Of a stretch of 64,000 nucleotides of DNA, positions 8,236 to 17,478 are shown one piece after another. The notes below the pieces were generated by a model. It searched no databases. It saw only the letters and a list, made by a program, of their open reading frames with translations, and had not been told where the DNA came from. The position numbers were made by a program, and so were the translations under genes. The first letter of the stretch is position 1. Each line of letters starts with the position of its first letter. Source of the stretch: Burkholderia pseudomultivorans (GTDB lineage: Bacteria > Pseudomonadota > Gammaproteobacteria > Burkholderiales > Burkholderiaceae); the NCBI RefSeq assembly GCF_001718415.1, contig NZ_CP013378.1, positions 3,906,001 to 3,970,000 of the forward strand, in the 5' to 3' direction.

Positions 8236-8699
8236 GCTTCGGTCGATCCGACGTGCGAGTCCGCCATGCGGGCGGACCGCACGTCGCTGCATGCAGCGCC
8301 TCCACCTGACGTCTCCGCGCCTCCTCCTCCTCTCCCTCTGTTCGCCCGGCAGTCGATCCACACCATTCGCATTGCGTCGACCGTGACTACCCCGATTTCA
8401 GCAGTGAATCGGACGCTTACTTCAATTTAACGATGATTAAAGGAAGTCTTGCGGCGACAGACCTACTCTGATCGCAAAGAATCCCGCGGTATCCGGCACG
8501 ATCGGCAAGCGATACGAAAGAATGCGATCCGCTCGTCCGGCCATCATCCGGGATTCCGACACGGGCGAAAACACGACACGGCGACAGGTCAATCAGGGAG
8601 ACACCACTCGACACGCCAGCCGTCTTGCCTGCGCAGCGACGACACGCCGCCGCACGCGCAGGCCGCCTGACCCATTGCTTCAATCGATACGAGGAAGAC
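8236..8699. other. Non-coding stretch, leader of the Gly-rich lipoprotein gene
   Basis: 464 bases with no credible gene on either strand. The middle part (8400-8530) is clearly more AT-rich than its surroundings, including TTCAATTTAACGATGATTAAAG near 8421-8442, as expected for a promoter region. No clean pair of promoter boxes could be fixed. The long leader before 8700 could hold regulation, but no riboswitch-like fold was recognised. Confidence 0.5.
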
Positions 8700-9944
8700 A
8701 TGAACACGCCGACCATCCATCAAGCAGGATTCCGAACGATCTTGATTGCAGCGGGCGCCGCGGCGCTGATGTCGCTGTCCGCGTGCGGCGGCTCGGGCAC
8801 GCTGAGCCAGGGCACCGGCGGCTCGGGCTCCGGATCGGGTTCGGGCGATACCACCGCCACGACGGGCGGCGCAGGCAGCGGTTCGGGTGGCACGTCGAGC
8901 AGCGGATCGACCGTCGGCAGCACGGGCGGCACGAGTGGAAACTCGGGCACCGGCACCGCTGCCGGCGGCGCCTCTGCCAATGCACTCGGCCAGACGATCG
9001 ATGCATCGGGCAATATCGTGACGGCCGCCGGCGGCGCCGTCTCGGGTGTCGGCGCCGCGCTCGGCGGCCAGTCGCTGCCGGGCACGAACGCGGCGACCAC
9101 GCAGGGCCTCGGCGCCGTCGTGCAGGATGCCGGCGCGGCCGTCACCACGCTTGGCAACGGCATCGGCTCCGGTCTCGGCCAGCTCGGCGCATCGTCGAAC
9201 CCGGTCGGCACGACGGTCGCGAGCACCGGCGGCGTGGTCACCGACGTCGGCCACGCCGTCGCGGCGACGGGCGGCGTCGTATCGAGCCTCGGCGGCAGCG
9301 GGTCGGCGCTGGCGCCGCTCGCGCCTGTCACGTCGCCGGTCGGCGGTGCGGTCACGATGCTCGGCAACACGATCGCCGGCGGCGGCACGACGCTCGGCAC
9401 GCAACTGTCGAGCGGCCCGGTCGCGCAGGTGACGGGCGCCGCGAGTTCGGCGATCACGCCGATCACGTCGACGGTCGGCTCGGTCACGCAGACCGTCGCG
9501 TCGAGCACGCCGCTCGGCGCGCCGCTGACGAACCTCGTGACGACCGTCGGCAACGGTGTCGCGGGCGCCGGCACGATGCTCGCGAAGAGTGGTGGCAATC
9601 CTGTCACGACCGGCGTCGGCAACGTCGTGACGGCGACCGGCAACACCGTATCGACGGCGGGCACGACGCTGCTCGGCGGCGGCGCGGCGACGACGAATCC
9701 GCTCGCGCCGGTGACGGGGCTCGTGTCGACCGCGGCCGGCGCGCTCGGCGGCGCGACGGGCGGCGGCAATCCGGCGGGCGCGCTCACGTCGGCGGTCGGC
9801 GCCGCGACGGGCGCGGTGTCGGGTGCGGCCGGCAGTTCGCCGGTCGCGGGCCTCGCGGGCGGCAGCACCGGCGGCGCGCTGTCGAAGACGGGCGGCGGGC
9901 TGCTCGCGCCCGTGACGACGACGCTCGGCGCGCTGGTCAAGTAG
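8700..9944 (+). CDS. Low-complexity Gly/Ala/Thr/Val-rich lipoprotein (collagen-like annotation class)
   Basis: A 414-residue predicted lipoprotein. The signal peptide ends in the lipobox LSAC, so Cys at about residue 29 would be lipidated. A flexible Gly-Ser linker (to ~85) follows. The remainder is a degenerate series of short units built from G, A, T, V, S, L with motifs such as TLGNGI, TGGVVT, TMLGNT, VGNVVTATGNTV. It is not a true Gly-X-Y collagen, although Burkholderia relatives are often labelled collagen-like. There are almost no charged or aromatic residues, suggesting a surface fibre or amyloid/beta-solenoid-like structure. GAGGAAGAC precedes the ATG. Function unknown. Confidence 0.8.
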   Translation: MNTPTIHQAGFRTILIAAGAAALMSLSACGGSGTLSQGTGGSGSGSGSGDTTATTGGAGSGSGGTSSSGSTVGSTGGTSGNSGTGTAAGGASANALGQTIDASGNIVTAAGGAVSGVGAALGGQSLPGTNAATTQGLGAVVQDAGAAVTTLGNGIGSGLGQLGASSNPVGTTVASTGGVVTDVGHAVAATGGVVSSLGGSGSALAPLAPVTSPVGGAVTMLGNTIAGGGTTLGTQLSSGPVAQVTGAASSAITPITSTVGSVTQTVASSTPLGAPLTNLVTTVGNGVAGAGTMLAKSGGNPVTTGVGNVVTATGNTVSTAGTTLLGGGAATTNPLAPVTGLVSTAAGALGGATGGGNPAGALTSAVGAATGAVSGAAGSSPVAGLAGGSTGGALSKTGGGLLAPVTTTLGALVK

Positions 9945-10321
9945 GCCGGCGGCACGCGCAGCGCCCGGTCGTCGTCGCCACGACCGGGCGCTGAGGCTGA
10001 ATCGGAATCGATGTCGATGCGCATGCGGACGCGGATGCCGCACATCACGCATGCTCCCTCACCCGCGCATACGTCGGCCTGACGCCGCGCCGCTCATCCC
10101 GAGTCCCCGGGCGCGGCATGCCGATACCCGCTTGCCGGACTCCGGCAAACGCGGCCGGACCGCTCCTTCCGCCCCACCGCCACCCGCTATCCGCCGACGA
10201 ATTCGGGACTGAAAGCTAGACACGTTAAACTCTCACCTCGCGTGGTGCGCCGCCCGCACCCGCCATCCATCGCCAGCCGCGTGCCTCCGGGCCCGCCCCC
10301 CGACCCATGGAGTGAGTGTCA
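9945..10321. other. Intergenic stretch with hairpin near its start
   Basis: 377 bases. Apart from the hairpin at 9960-9992 it holds no credible gene. The region just before the PRC-barrel gene is slightly more AT-rich (10201-10235, with ACGTTAAACTC) and presumably holds that operon's promoter. Confidence 0.45.
9960..9992 (+). terminator. Hairpin after the Gly-rich lipoprotein gene
   Basis: Thirteen perfect pairs (9960-9972 with 9980-9992) around a 7-base loop, 15 bases after the stop codon. There is no T tract, so it may act as a barrier or RNA end stabiliser rather than an intrinsic terminator. Confidence 0.6.
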
Positions 10322-11284
10322 ATGAGCGGCGGACTCCCGTTTCCCGCATCCCGCAAGTCGTTCCCGTCCTCGACGGTCTTCCTGATTCTCGCTGCCGCCG
10401 CGCTGCTGTCCGGCTGCGGGCTGCTGCCGGTCCAGAACCCGCCCGCACCGATCAGCGAGGCGCTGGTCGAGCCGGTCGAGGAAACGGCCGGCGAGCCGCT
10501 GACGATGCCGCCCGTGCCCGCGCCGACGCGCCCGGAAGAGCCGGAAGCGCCGAAGAAGCCGCACCGCGAAGTCGCGCGGCCGAAACCCGTGCAGCGCCCC
10601 GAATCGCCGACACCACCGCCGCCTCCGCCCCCGCCGATCGTCGGGACGCGCCCGCTCGACCGCACCCAGATCCACGCGCTGCTCGACAGCGAAGTCGCGC
10701 GACGCAACGGCAAGGTGATCGGCCGCGCGGTCGACATGGTGACCGACCCGAGCGGCAAGCCGCGCGAGATGATCGTCAACCTGCAGGGCTTCATGGGCGT
10801 CGGCGACCGCAAGGTCAGCTTCCCGTGGAACGTGTTCCGCTTCACGCCGGGCGGCAAGCAGGAGCCGATCGTGCTCGACGTGCCGTCGGGCGACCTGCCG
10901 CCGGCCGCACGGCCCAAGGCCGTGCCGCTGTCGGGTTCGGCAGCCGCCTCGCCGGCGACGCGGCTGCCGCTGCTCGACAGCGACGTCGAGCGCCCGAACG
11001 GCACGAAGATCGGCCGCGTCGTCGACGTGCTGATCGACCGCGCCGCCGAGCCGCAGGCCGTCGTGCTCGACCTCGGCGGCCTCGTCAATACCGACCGCCG
11101 TTCGATCGCCGCGAGCTGGGGCGCGCTGCGCTTCGTCATGCGCGACAAGGCACTGCGCCCGCAGCTCGACCTGAACGACGCACAGATCAAGGCAGCGCCG
11201 CCCTACGCGGCCGACAAGCCGATCGTCGCGGTCTACCCGCCGGTCGCACCGGCACCGGCTTCGACTGCGAGTACGACCCGATGA
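10322..11284 (+). CDS. PRC-barrel domain lipoprotein
   Basis: A 320-residue predicted lipoprotein: lipobox LLSGC near residue 35, then a Pro/Glu-rich linker with a run of prolines (about 45-108). Two similar modules follow (roughly 115-180 and 212-272) with the PRC-barrel pattern G-x-x-I-G-R-x-V-D-x-x-x-D (NGKVIGRAVDMVTD and NGTKIGRVVDVLID). PRC barrels are protein- or RNA-binding beta-barrels; here they would sit on the periplasmic face. The ATG at 10322 has GGAGTGAG at a good distance. Its stop overlaps the start of the next gene (ATGA), so the two are translationally coupled. Confidence 0.82.
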   Translation: MSGGLPFPASRKSFPSSTVFLILAAAALLSGCGLLPVQNPPAPISEALVEPVEETAGEPLTMPPVPAPTRPEEPEAPKKPHREVARPKPVQRPESPTPPPPPPPPIVGTRPLDRTQIHALLDSEVARRNGKVIGRAVDMVTDPSGKPREMIVNLQGFMGVGDRKVSFPWNVFRFTPGGKQEPIVLDVPSGDLPPAARPKAVPLSGSAAASPATRLPLLDSDVERPNGTKIGRVVDVLIDRAAEPQAVVLDLGGLVNTDRRSIAASWGALRFVMRDKALRPQLDLNDAQIKAAPPYAADKPIVAVYPPVAPAPASTASTTR

Positions 11285-12543
11285 CGATCAAGCATTCCGT
11301 CAGCGTTCGCAGTCTGCGGGCCCTCGACTGGCTCAACTTCTTCGTTGCAAACGTTCAAACCGGCTTCGGTCCGTTCATCGCGTCCTACCTCGCGTCGCAC
11401 AAGTGGACGCAGGGCGAGATCGGCATGGTGCTGTCGATCGGCACGATCAGCGCGATGGTCAGCCAGGTGCCGGGCGGCGCCGCCGTCGATGCGCTGAAGA
11501 ACAAGAAAGGCGCGGCCGCGTGGGCGATCGCCGCGATCATCCTGTCCGCGGTGCTGCTCGCGTCGAGCCCGACGATCGTGCCGGTGATCGCCGCCGAAGT
11601 GTTCCACGGCTTCGCGAGCTGCATGCTCGTGCCGGCGATGGCCGCGATCTCGTTCTCGCTCGTCGGCCGCGCGGATCTCGGCGACCGGCTCGGCCGTAAC
11701 GCGCGCTGGGCGTCGATCGGCAGCGCGGTCGCAGCCGGCCTGATGGGCCTCACCGGCGAATACTTCTCCGCGCGCGCGGTGTTCTGGCTGACCGCCGTGC
11801 TCGCGCTGCCCGCGCTGTTCGCGCTCGCGATGATCCAGCCGACCCACGAGGTGATCCCGCAATCGTCGTCGAAACACGACGACGGCGATGAAAGCGGCGA
11901 GCGCGAAACGCTGCTCGAACTGCTGCGCGACCGCCGGATGCTGATCTTCGCGGCGTGCGTCGTGCTGTTCCACCTGTCGAATGCGGCGATGCTGAACCTC
12001 GCGGCCGGCGAAGTGACGGCCGGGATGGGCGAGAACGTGCAGCTCGTGATTGCCGCGTGCATCATCGTGCCGCAGGCGATCGTCGCGATGCTGTCGCCGT
12101 GGGTCGGCCGCTCCGCGCAGCGCTGGGGCCGGCGGCCGATCCTGCTGCTCGGCTTCTCCGCGCTGCCGGTGCGCGCCCTGCTGTTCGCCGGCGTGAGCAG
12201 CCCGTACCTGCTCGTGCCGGTGCAAATGCTCGACGGCATCAGCGCGGCCGTGTTCGGCGTGATGCTGCCGCTGATCGCGGCCGACGTCGCCGGCGGTAAG
12301 GGCCGCTACAACTTGTGCATCGGGCTGTTCGGCCTCGCAGCCGGGATCGGCGCGACGCTCAGCACGGCCGCGGCCGGCTACGTCGCCGATCACTTCGGCA
12401 ATGCGGTGAGCTTCTTCGGACTCGCGGCCGCGGGCGCGCTCGCGGTGCTGCTGGTCTGGCTCGGGATGCCCGAAACGCGCGTCGAGAACGGCGACGCGCC
12501 CGCCGCCGAGCCGGCCGCCACCTCGCCCGAACAGGCGCACTGA
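11281..12543 (+). CDS. MFS transporter
   Basis: A 420-residue permease with 11-12 hydrophobic segments and a charged central loop (KHDDGDESGERE, about 198-210). The opening RSLRALDWLNFFVANVQTGFGPFIASYLA matches a Burkholderia-wide MFS group of unknown substrate; WVGRSAQRWGRRPIL carries the second-half loop motif. The start overlaps the stop of the PRC-barrel gene by four bases, implying a stoichiometric pair: a membrane pump plus a periplasmic lipoprotein. The gene ends 26 bases before the FUSC gene. Confidence 0.87.
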   Translation: MTIKHSVSVRSLRALDWLNFFVANVQTGFGPFIASYLASHKWTQGEIGMVLSIGTISAMVSQVPGGAAVDALKNKKGAAAWAIAAIILSAVLLASSPTIVPVIAAEVFHGFASCMLVPAMAAISFSLVGRADLGDRLGRNARWASIGSAVAAGLMGLTGEYFSARAVFWLTAVLALPALFALAMIQPTHEVIPQSSSKHDDGDESGERETLLELLRDRRMLIFAACVVLFHLSNAAMLNLAAGEVTAGMGENVQLVIAACIIVPQAIVAMLSPWVGRSAQRWGRRPILLLGFSALPVRALLFAGVSSPYLLVPVQMLDGISAAVFGVMLPLIAADVAGGKGRYNLCIGLFGLAAGIGATLSTAAAGYVADHFGNAVSFFGLAAAGALAVLLVWLGMPETRVENGDAPAAEPAATSPEQAH

Positions 12544-12569
12544 CGCACCCCGCTTCTTGGCGACACACG

Positions 12570-13136
12570 ATGGATACGATCAGGACACTCAACGAAGCGC
12601 GCCAGCAGATCCAGCAGTCGATCTTCGATCTGTTCAAGGGACTGACGTTCGGCGAGCGGCTCGCGCAAGGCGCGCTGATGGCGTTCCAGGCCGTGTGCGG
12701 CGCCTGCCTCGCGTATGCGATCGGCCGCGCGCTGCACACCGAGCAAGCCGTGTGGGCGGCGATCACCGCGATCGCCGTCACGCAGCACAACTACTCGGAC
12801 ACGATGTCGCTGTCGCGCGACCAGTTCGTCGGCGCGATGGTCGGCGGCGTGCTCGGCTTCGCGGGCGCGGCGCTCGGCGGCGACCGGCTGGTCGCGTACG
12901 CGCTCACGGTCGCGGTCGTGATCGTCTGCTGCTGGTGCCTGAACGTCGGCAGCGCGGCACGGCTCGGCGGCGTCACCGCGACGATCGTGCTGCTGTTTCC
13001 GGGCAACGGCCCGCTATGGGACATTCCGCTGATGCGACTCGCCGAAGTCACGCTCGGCACCGTATGCGCGCTGGCCGTGTGCTGGGGGATGTCGCAGATC
13101 GAGCGGCGCTGGTTTCGCCGGTCGGCGACGAAGTGA
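12570..13136 (+). CDS. FUSC-family / aromatic-acid-exporter-like membrane protein
   Basis: A 188-residue protein containing only the membrane domain of the fusaric acid resistance (FUSC) superfamily: an amphipathic N-terminus and about five membrane helices between residues 37 and 172. QAVWAAITAIAVTQ is the typical FUSC helix motif. Full-length exporters have a second membrane domain and soluble parts, absent here. It follows the MFS gene by 26 bases and may be in one operon. Substrate unknown. Confidence 0.8.
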   Translation: MDTIRTLNEARQQIQQSIFDLFKGLTFGERLAQGALMAFQAVCGACLAYAIGRALHTEQAVWAAITAIAVTQHNYSDTMSLSRDQFVGAMVGGVLGFAGAALGGDRLVAYALTVAVVIVCCWCLNVGSAARLGGVTATIVLLFPGNGPLWDIPLMRLAEVTLGTVCALAVCWGMSQIERRWFRRSATK

Positions 13137-13195
13137 CGCGGCTGCCGGGCCGTTGCCCGACAGCCGGATGATGGACGACTGACTGCCGGCGTTCG

Positions 13196-13567
13196 TTACG
13201 GACCGACGCGCAGCACGACGCCCGAGCCGATCTGCACGAGCAGGTAGTCGCCGCCGACGCCGACCCAGTGATAGCCGCGCGGCGGCGGGCTCAGGTGGTA
13301 GCCGCGCCAGTCGTCGACCACATACTGGCGGTCGCGGAATTCGCTGGGGAGGCGGTCGCCCTTGTGCCACTCGCGGCGCGGCTGGTCGGCCCAGCGCGGC
13401 GGCACGTCGTCCTCATGACGCATCTGGCCGGGCGGCATATGCTGCCCGCGGCCATGCTGCATCTCGGGTCTGCCATGATCGTCGTGATGATCCTGCGCCA
13501 TCGCGGCCGGCGCGGCGAAACCCGCCGCGATCAGCGCCGCCAGCATCATGCCGTGCGTCTTTTTCAT
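13196..13567 (-). CDS. RcnB-family periplasmic protein
   Basis: A 123-residue exported protein. The ATG at 13567 is chosen for its GGAGGGAAGG site and signal peptide ending AAMAQ. The mature part is His/Asp-rich at first (DHHDDHGRPEMQHGRGQHM) and then carries WHKGDRLPSEFR and the terminal YHWVGVGGDYLLVQI.G.V pattern of RcnB proteins. E. coli RcnB affects nickel/cobalt homeostasis; the histidines here suit metal binding. Its gene converges on the FUSC gene. Confidence 0.85.
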   Translation of the reverse strand: MKKTHGMMLAALIAAGFAAPAAMAQDHHDDHGRPEMQHGRGQHMPPGQMRHEDDVPPRWADQPRREWHKGDRLPSEFRDRQYVVDDWRGYHLSPPPRGYHWVGVGGDYLLVQIGSGVVLRVGP

Positions 13568-13657
13568 TCTGCCTTCCCTCCGTGTTGTCACATCAAACGA
13601 GGCAACTACGCAGTGAAGACTAGCACACGGCCATGAAACCACGGCGCGGGCGTCCGG

Positions 13658-15439
13658 TCAGGCCGCCTGCTGCTGGTACTGGATCCGGTGCAGATGCGCA
13701 TAGAGGCCGCCGTGGCGCAGCAGCTCGTCGTGGCTGCCCGACTCGACGATCTTGCCGGCCTCGAGCACGAGGATGCGATCCGCGCGCTCGATCGTCGACA
13801 GCCGGTGCGCGATCACGAGCGTCGTGCGCCCTTCCATCAGCCGTTCGAGCGCGGCCTGCACATGGCGCTCCGATTCCGAATCGAGCGCCGAGGTCGCCTC
13901 GTCGAGGATCAGGATCGGCGCGTCCTTGTAGATCGCGCGCGCGATCGCGAGCCGCTGGCGCTGACCGCCGGACAGCCGCATCCCGTTGCCGCCGACCAGC
14001 GTGTCGAGCCCGTCGGGCATCGCGGCCACCGCGTCGGCCAGGTTCGCGGCCTCGAGCGCCGCCTGCACGCGTGCGCGGTCGGGTGTCTGCCCGTATGCGA
14101 CGTTCGCGGCGATCGTGTCGTTGAACAGCACGACGTCCTGGCTCACCATCGCCATCTGGCTGCGCAGCGCGTGGATGTCGAAGTCCGCGACCGGCACGCC
14201 GTCGAGCAGGATCGCCCCGCCGGTCGGATCGAAGAAGCGCGGCAGCAGGTTTACGAGCGTCGTCTTGCCGCTGCCCGACGGGCCCGCGAGCGCGATCATC
14301 TCGCCCGGCGCGACCTTGAACGAGATGCGGTCGAGCGTCGGCCGCTCGGCCGCGCCGTAGTCGAACGACACGTCGCGGAACTCGATTTCGCCGCGCGCAT
14401 GCGGCAGCGGCCGGCCGCCGCCCTGCGGCTCGGCCGGCTCGTCGATCAGCCCGAAGATCAGTTCGGCGGCCGTCATCCCGCGCTGCAGCGGCTGGTTCAC
14501 GTCGATCAGGTGCTTCAGCGGCGAAATCACCAGCAGCATCGACGTGACGAACGCGACGAAGCCGCCGACCGTCGTCTGGTCGTTCGACGACTGCACGACC
14601 GCGATCGTGATCACCACTGCGAGCGCGATCGACGCGAGGAACTGCGTGAGCGGCTGCGCGAGGCCGCCGGAAATCGTCATGCGCATCGCGTAGCCGCGCA
14701 GGCGCTTGCTCATCGCGGTGAAGCGGTCGACCTCGTACGGCTCGCCGTTGTGCACCTTGACGACCTTGTAGCCGCCGACCGTCTCCTCGACGATGTACGA
14801 CAGCTCGTTGGTCAGCGTCTGGTGCTCGCGGTTCAGGCGCCGCAGGCGCCGGTTGATCTTGCTGACGAGCCAGCCGATGCCCGGCAGGATCACCGCGACG
14901 ATCAGCGTGAGGCGCCAGTTCAGGTAGAACAGGTAGCCGAGCAGGAACACCACCGTCAGCGAATCGCGCACCAGCGTGACCATCACGCCGGTCAGCACCG
15001 ACAGGATCTGGTTGACCTCGAACACGATCGCGTTGATCACCGTGCTGGCGGTCTCGCGCTGGAAGAACGACGCGCCGGTGTGGATCATCCGCTGGAACAT
15101 CTCGAGCCGAAGCTGCAGCAGGATGCGGTTCGATACGTAGTTGAGCAGGTAATTCGACGCGTACTGCGACACGCCGCGCACGAGCGCGAGGCCGATCACC
15201 GCGATCGGCACGTACCACTTCGCACGGTCGCTGCCGTGCGACCCGAAGCCATGGTCGAGCAGCGGCTTGAGCAGCGCGGGAATCCCGGCTTCCGTCGCCG
15301 CGACGACGCCCATCGTCATCACGGCGAGCACCACGATGCCGATCAGCGGCCGGATATACGGCCACAGGCGCTTGAGGACGGTGAGCGGCGACGTGCCGGT
15401 GCCGTCCATCGGTTTGCGAAGAGTGTTCTGGGTTTCCAA
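13658..15439 (-). CDS. msbA: Lipid A ABC flippase MsbA
   Basis: A 593-residue half-transporter that dimerises to flip lipid A-core across the inner membrane. Six membrane helices occupy residues ~25-320. The ATPase domain shows Walker [10 protein letters not shown] (~385), the [14 protein letters not shown] signature (~489) and Walker [13 protein letters not shown] (~508). Length fits MsbA (about 580-600). The start is a TTG at 15439 with AAGGAT at good spacing; no in-frame ATG gives a better N-terminus. A TATAAT box lies at 15529-15534 on this strand. It diverges from the LPS-core glycosyltransferase genes, which agrees with its role. Confidence 0.94.
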   Translation of the reverse strand: METQNTLRKPMDGTGTSPLTVLKRLWPYIRPLIGIVVLAVMTMGVVAATEAGIPALLKPLLDHGFGSHGSDRAKWYVPIAVIGLALVRGVSQYASNYLLNYVSNRILLQLRLEMFQRMIHTGASFFQRETASTVINAIVFEVNQILSVLTGVMVTLVRDSLTVVFLLGYLFYLNWRLTLIVAVILPGIGWLVSKINRRLRRLNREHQTLTNELSYIVEETVGGYKVVKVHNGEPYEVDRFTAMSKRLRGYAMRMTISGGLAQPLTQFLASIALAVVITIAVVQSSNDQTTVGGFVAFVTSMLLVISPLKHLIDVNQPLQRGMTAAELIFGLIDEPAEPQGGGRPLPHARGEIEFRDVSFDYGAAERPTLDRISFKVAPGEMIALAGPSGSGKTTLVNLLPRFFDPTGGAILLDGVPVADFDIHALRSQMAMVSQDVVLFNDTIAANVAYGQTPDRARVQAALEAANLADAVAAMPDGLDTLVGGNGMRLSGGQRQRLAIARAIYKDAPILILDEATSALDSESERHVQAALERLMEGRTTLVIAHRLSTIERADRILVLEAGKIVESGSHDELLRHGGLYAHLHRIQYQQQAA

Positions 15440-15625
15440 GGCGATCCTTCTTGAGCCGCGACGCGGCGCCCGGCGCGTGGTCCGCCCGGGGTCCTGCCCC
15501 GTCGGGCGGGTGCCGAAAATGGCCCAACATTATAGCCGCACCGCCTGCCGCCGCACGGCCGCTGCCGGCACGCGGGCCGCGGGTATACTGCCGCTCACCG
15601 TTTCTCCGCCCTTTCGACGATTTTC

Positions 15626-16378
15626 ATGGCTGAACCCACCCTCGGCGTCGCCCTCATCGCCCTCAACGCGTCCGCGCGGCTCGCGCAGTGCCTCGATGCG
15701 CTGACGTTCGCCGACGACATCGTCGTGATCGACGGCGGCAGCACCGACGACACCGTCGCGATCGCGCAGGCGCACGGCGCGCGCGTGATCGTCGAGCGCG
15801 ACTGGCCGGGCTTCGGCCCGCAGAAGAACCGCGCGCTCGACGCGCTCGACACCGACTGGATCCTGTCGCTCGACACCGACGAAGTCGTCAGCCCGGAACT
15901 CGCGCAGTCGATCCGCGACGCGATTCGCGCGCCGGCCGCGCAGGTGTACGCACTCGACCGGCTGTCGAGCTTCTGCGGCCAGTGGATCCACCACAGCGGC
16001 TGGTATCCGGACTGGGTGCCGCGCCTGTTCCGGCGCGGCGCCGCGCGCTTCTCGGACGATCTCGTGCACGAACGCCTCGTGTTCGACAGCGCCGCGCAGC
16101 GCCTGCCCGGCAAGCTGATGCATTATTCATATGAAGATTTCGAAACCGTGGTGCGCAAGCTCGACGCATATTCGACGGCCGGCGCGCGCCAGCGCCGCGC
16201 GGCCGGCCAGCGCGGCGGCTTCGGCAAGGCGCTCGCGCGCGGCGCGTGGGCGTTCGTGCGCACCTACCTGTTGCGGCGCGGCTTCCTCGACGGCCGCGCC
16301 GGCTTCATGATCGCGGTGTTCAACGCGGAGACGGTCTACTACCGCTTCCTGAAGCTCGGCCACGAAGCGGCCCGCTGA
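15626..16378 (+). CDS. GT2 glycosyltransferase, WaaE/KdtX-like LPS core type
   Basis: A 250-residue cytoplasmic-face glycosyltransferase of family 2. It opens LGVALIALNAS, has GGSTDDT (about 39-45) and the metal-binding LDTDE (about 80-84), and the C-terminal part RAWAFVRTYLLRRGFLDGRAGF matches WaaE/KdtX beta-1,4-glucosyltransferases that add glucose to the inner-core heptose. A TATACT box at 15584-15589 may be its promoter. It diverges from msbA and heads a rightward LPS-core set. Confidence 0.88.
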   Translation: MAEPTLGVALIALNASARLAQCLDALTFADDIVVIDGGSTDDTVAIAQAHGARVIVERDWPGFGPQKNRALDALDTDWILSLDTDEVVSPELAQSIRDAIRAPAAQVYALDRLSSFCGQWIHHSGWYPDWVPRLFRRGAARFSDDLVHERLVFDSAAQRLPGKLMHYSYEDFETVVRKLDAYSTAGARQRRAAGQRGGFGKALARGAWAFVRTYLLRRGFLDGRAGFMIAVFNAETVYYRFLKLGHEAAR

Positions 16379-16500
16379 TCTTCCCCCGAGGCCCGGCCGG
16401 CGCGCGCCGGCAGCAGCGTTACAATGCCGGCCTGCCCGTGCACCGCACGCCTGCGGAGCGGCCGCGCCGCCCGACACGACGAACACCCAATCCGACCGCC

Positions 16501-17343
16501 ATGTTCTCCATCATCATCCCGACCTGGAACAACCTGCCGTACCTCAGGCTCGTCGTCGACAGCCTGCGCCGCCATTCCGCGTACGACCACCAGATCATCG
16601 TGCACGTGAACGACGGCTCGGACGGCACGCTCGACTGGGTGCGCAGCGAAGGCATCGAGCACACGGCGTCGCCGGCCAACATCGGCATCTGTCATGCGGT
16701 GAACCTGGCCGCCGCGCGCGCGACGCGCGACTACGTCGTCTACATGAACGACGACATGTTCTGCTGCCCCGGCTGGGACACGGCGCTGGTGCGGCGCATC
16801 GAGCAGATGCCGACCGACCTGTTCATGCTGTCCGGCACGATGGTCGAGCCGGTCGATACGGGCAACCCGTGCGTCGTGGTCGCCGACTTCGGCCGCGACG
16901 CCGGACAGTTCGACGCAGCGGGCCTCGTCGCCGCCGCACCGCGCCTCGCACGCGCGGACTGGCTCGGCTCGACCTGGCCGCCGACGCTCGTGCATCGCGA
17001 CTGGTGGAACCGCATCGGCGGCTACAGCAGCGAGCTGTCGCCGGGGATGAGCAGCGACAACGACTTCTCGATGAAATGCTGGGACGCCGGCTGCCGGATC
17101 TTCATCGGCGTCGGCGACAGCCTGGTCTACCACTTCCAGCAGAAGAGCACGGGCAAGATCGTCAAGAACGACGGCCGCCGCCAGTTCCTCAACAAATGGG
17201 GCATGACGCAGGCGACGTTCGACCGCTATTACCTGCATCGCGGCGAGCCGGTCGGCACGCGTCTCGTGCTCGACACGCCGGTGGTCGAGGGTCGGCTGAA
17301 GCGCGCGCTGCTGCGTTCGCGGATCAAGCGCGCCCTTGGCTGA
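16501..17343 (+). CDS. GT2-family glycosyltransferase
   Basis: A 280-residue enzyme with the GT-A fold start FSIIIPTWNNLPYLRLVVDSL, nucleotide-binding VNDGSDGT and acceptor/metal segment YMNDDMFCCPGWD. The segment SPGMSSDNDFSMKCWDAGCRIF provides the ED/DND catalytic-base region of GT2 proteins. A TACAAT box near 16421 may drive it. Position between the WaaE-like gene and the O-antigen ligase gene places it in LPS core or O-antigen assembly; donor and acceptor are not readable. Confidence 0.87.
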   Translation: MFSIIIPTWNNLPYLRLVVDSLRRHSAYDHQIIVHVNDGSDGTLDWVRSEGIEHTASPANIGICHAVNLAAARATRDYVVYMNDDMFCCPGWDTALVRRIEQMPTDLFMLSGTMVEPVDTGNPCVVVADFGRDAGQFDAAGLVAAAPRLARADWLGSTWPPTLVHRDWWNRIGGYSSELSPGMSSDNDFSMKCWDAGCRIFIGVGDSLVYHFQQKSTGKIVKNDGRRQFLNKWGMTQATFDRYYLHRGEPVGTRLVLDTPVVEGRLKRALLRSRIKRALG

Positions 17344-17478
17344 TCCAGCCCCGAAAACGACACGGAAACGTACCTCGGTTCGCGTATACTGCGCGGTTCG
17401 TCCCGCCGCGTGCCGCCCGGGACGCGCGGCGCGCAGCACGGTGCCCGCATGCCGCATTCGTCCATTCGACAGGTTCCG

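Noticed and set aside
8700..9944. True collagen-like Gly-X-Y protein
   Set aside because: Gly spacing is irregular; no triplet register can be followed.
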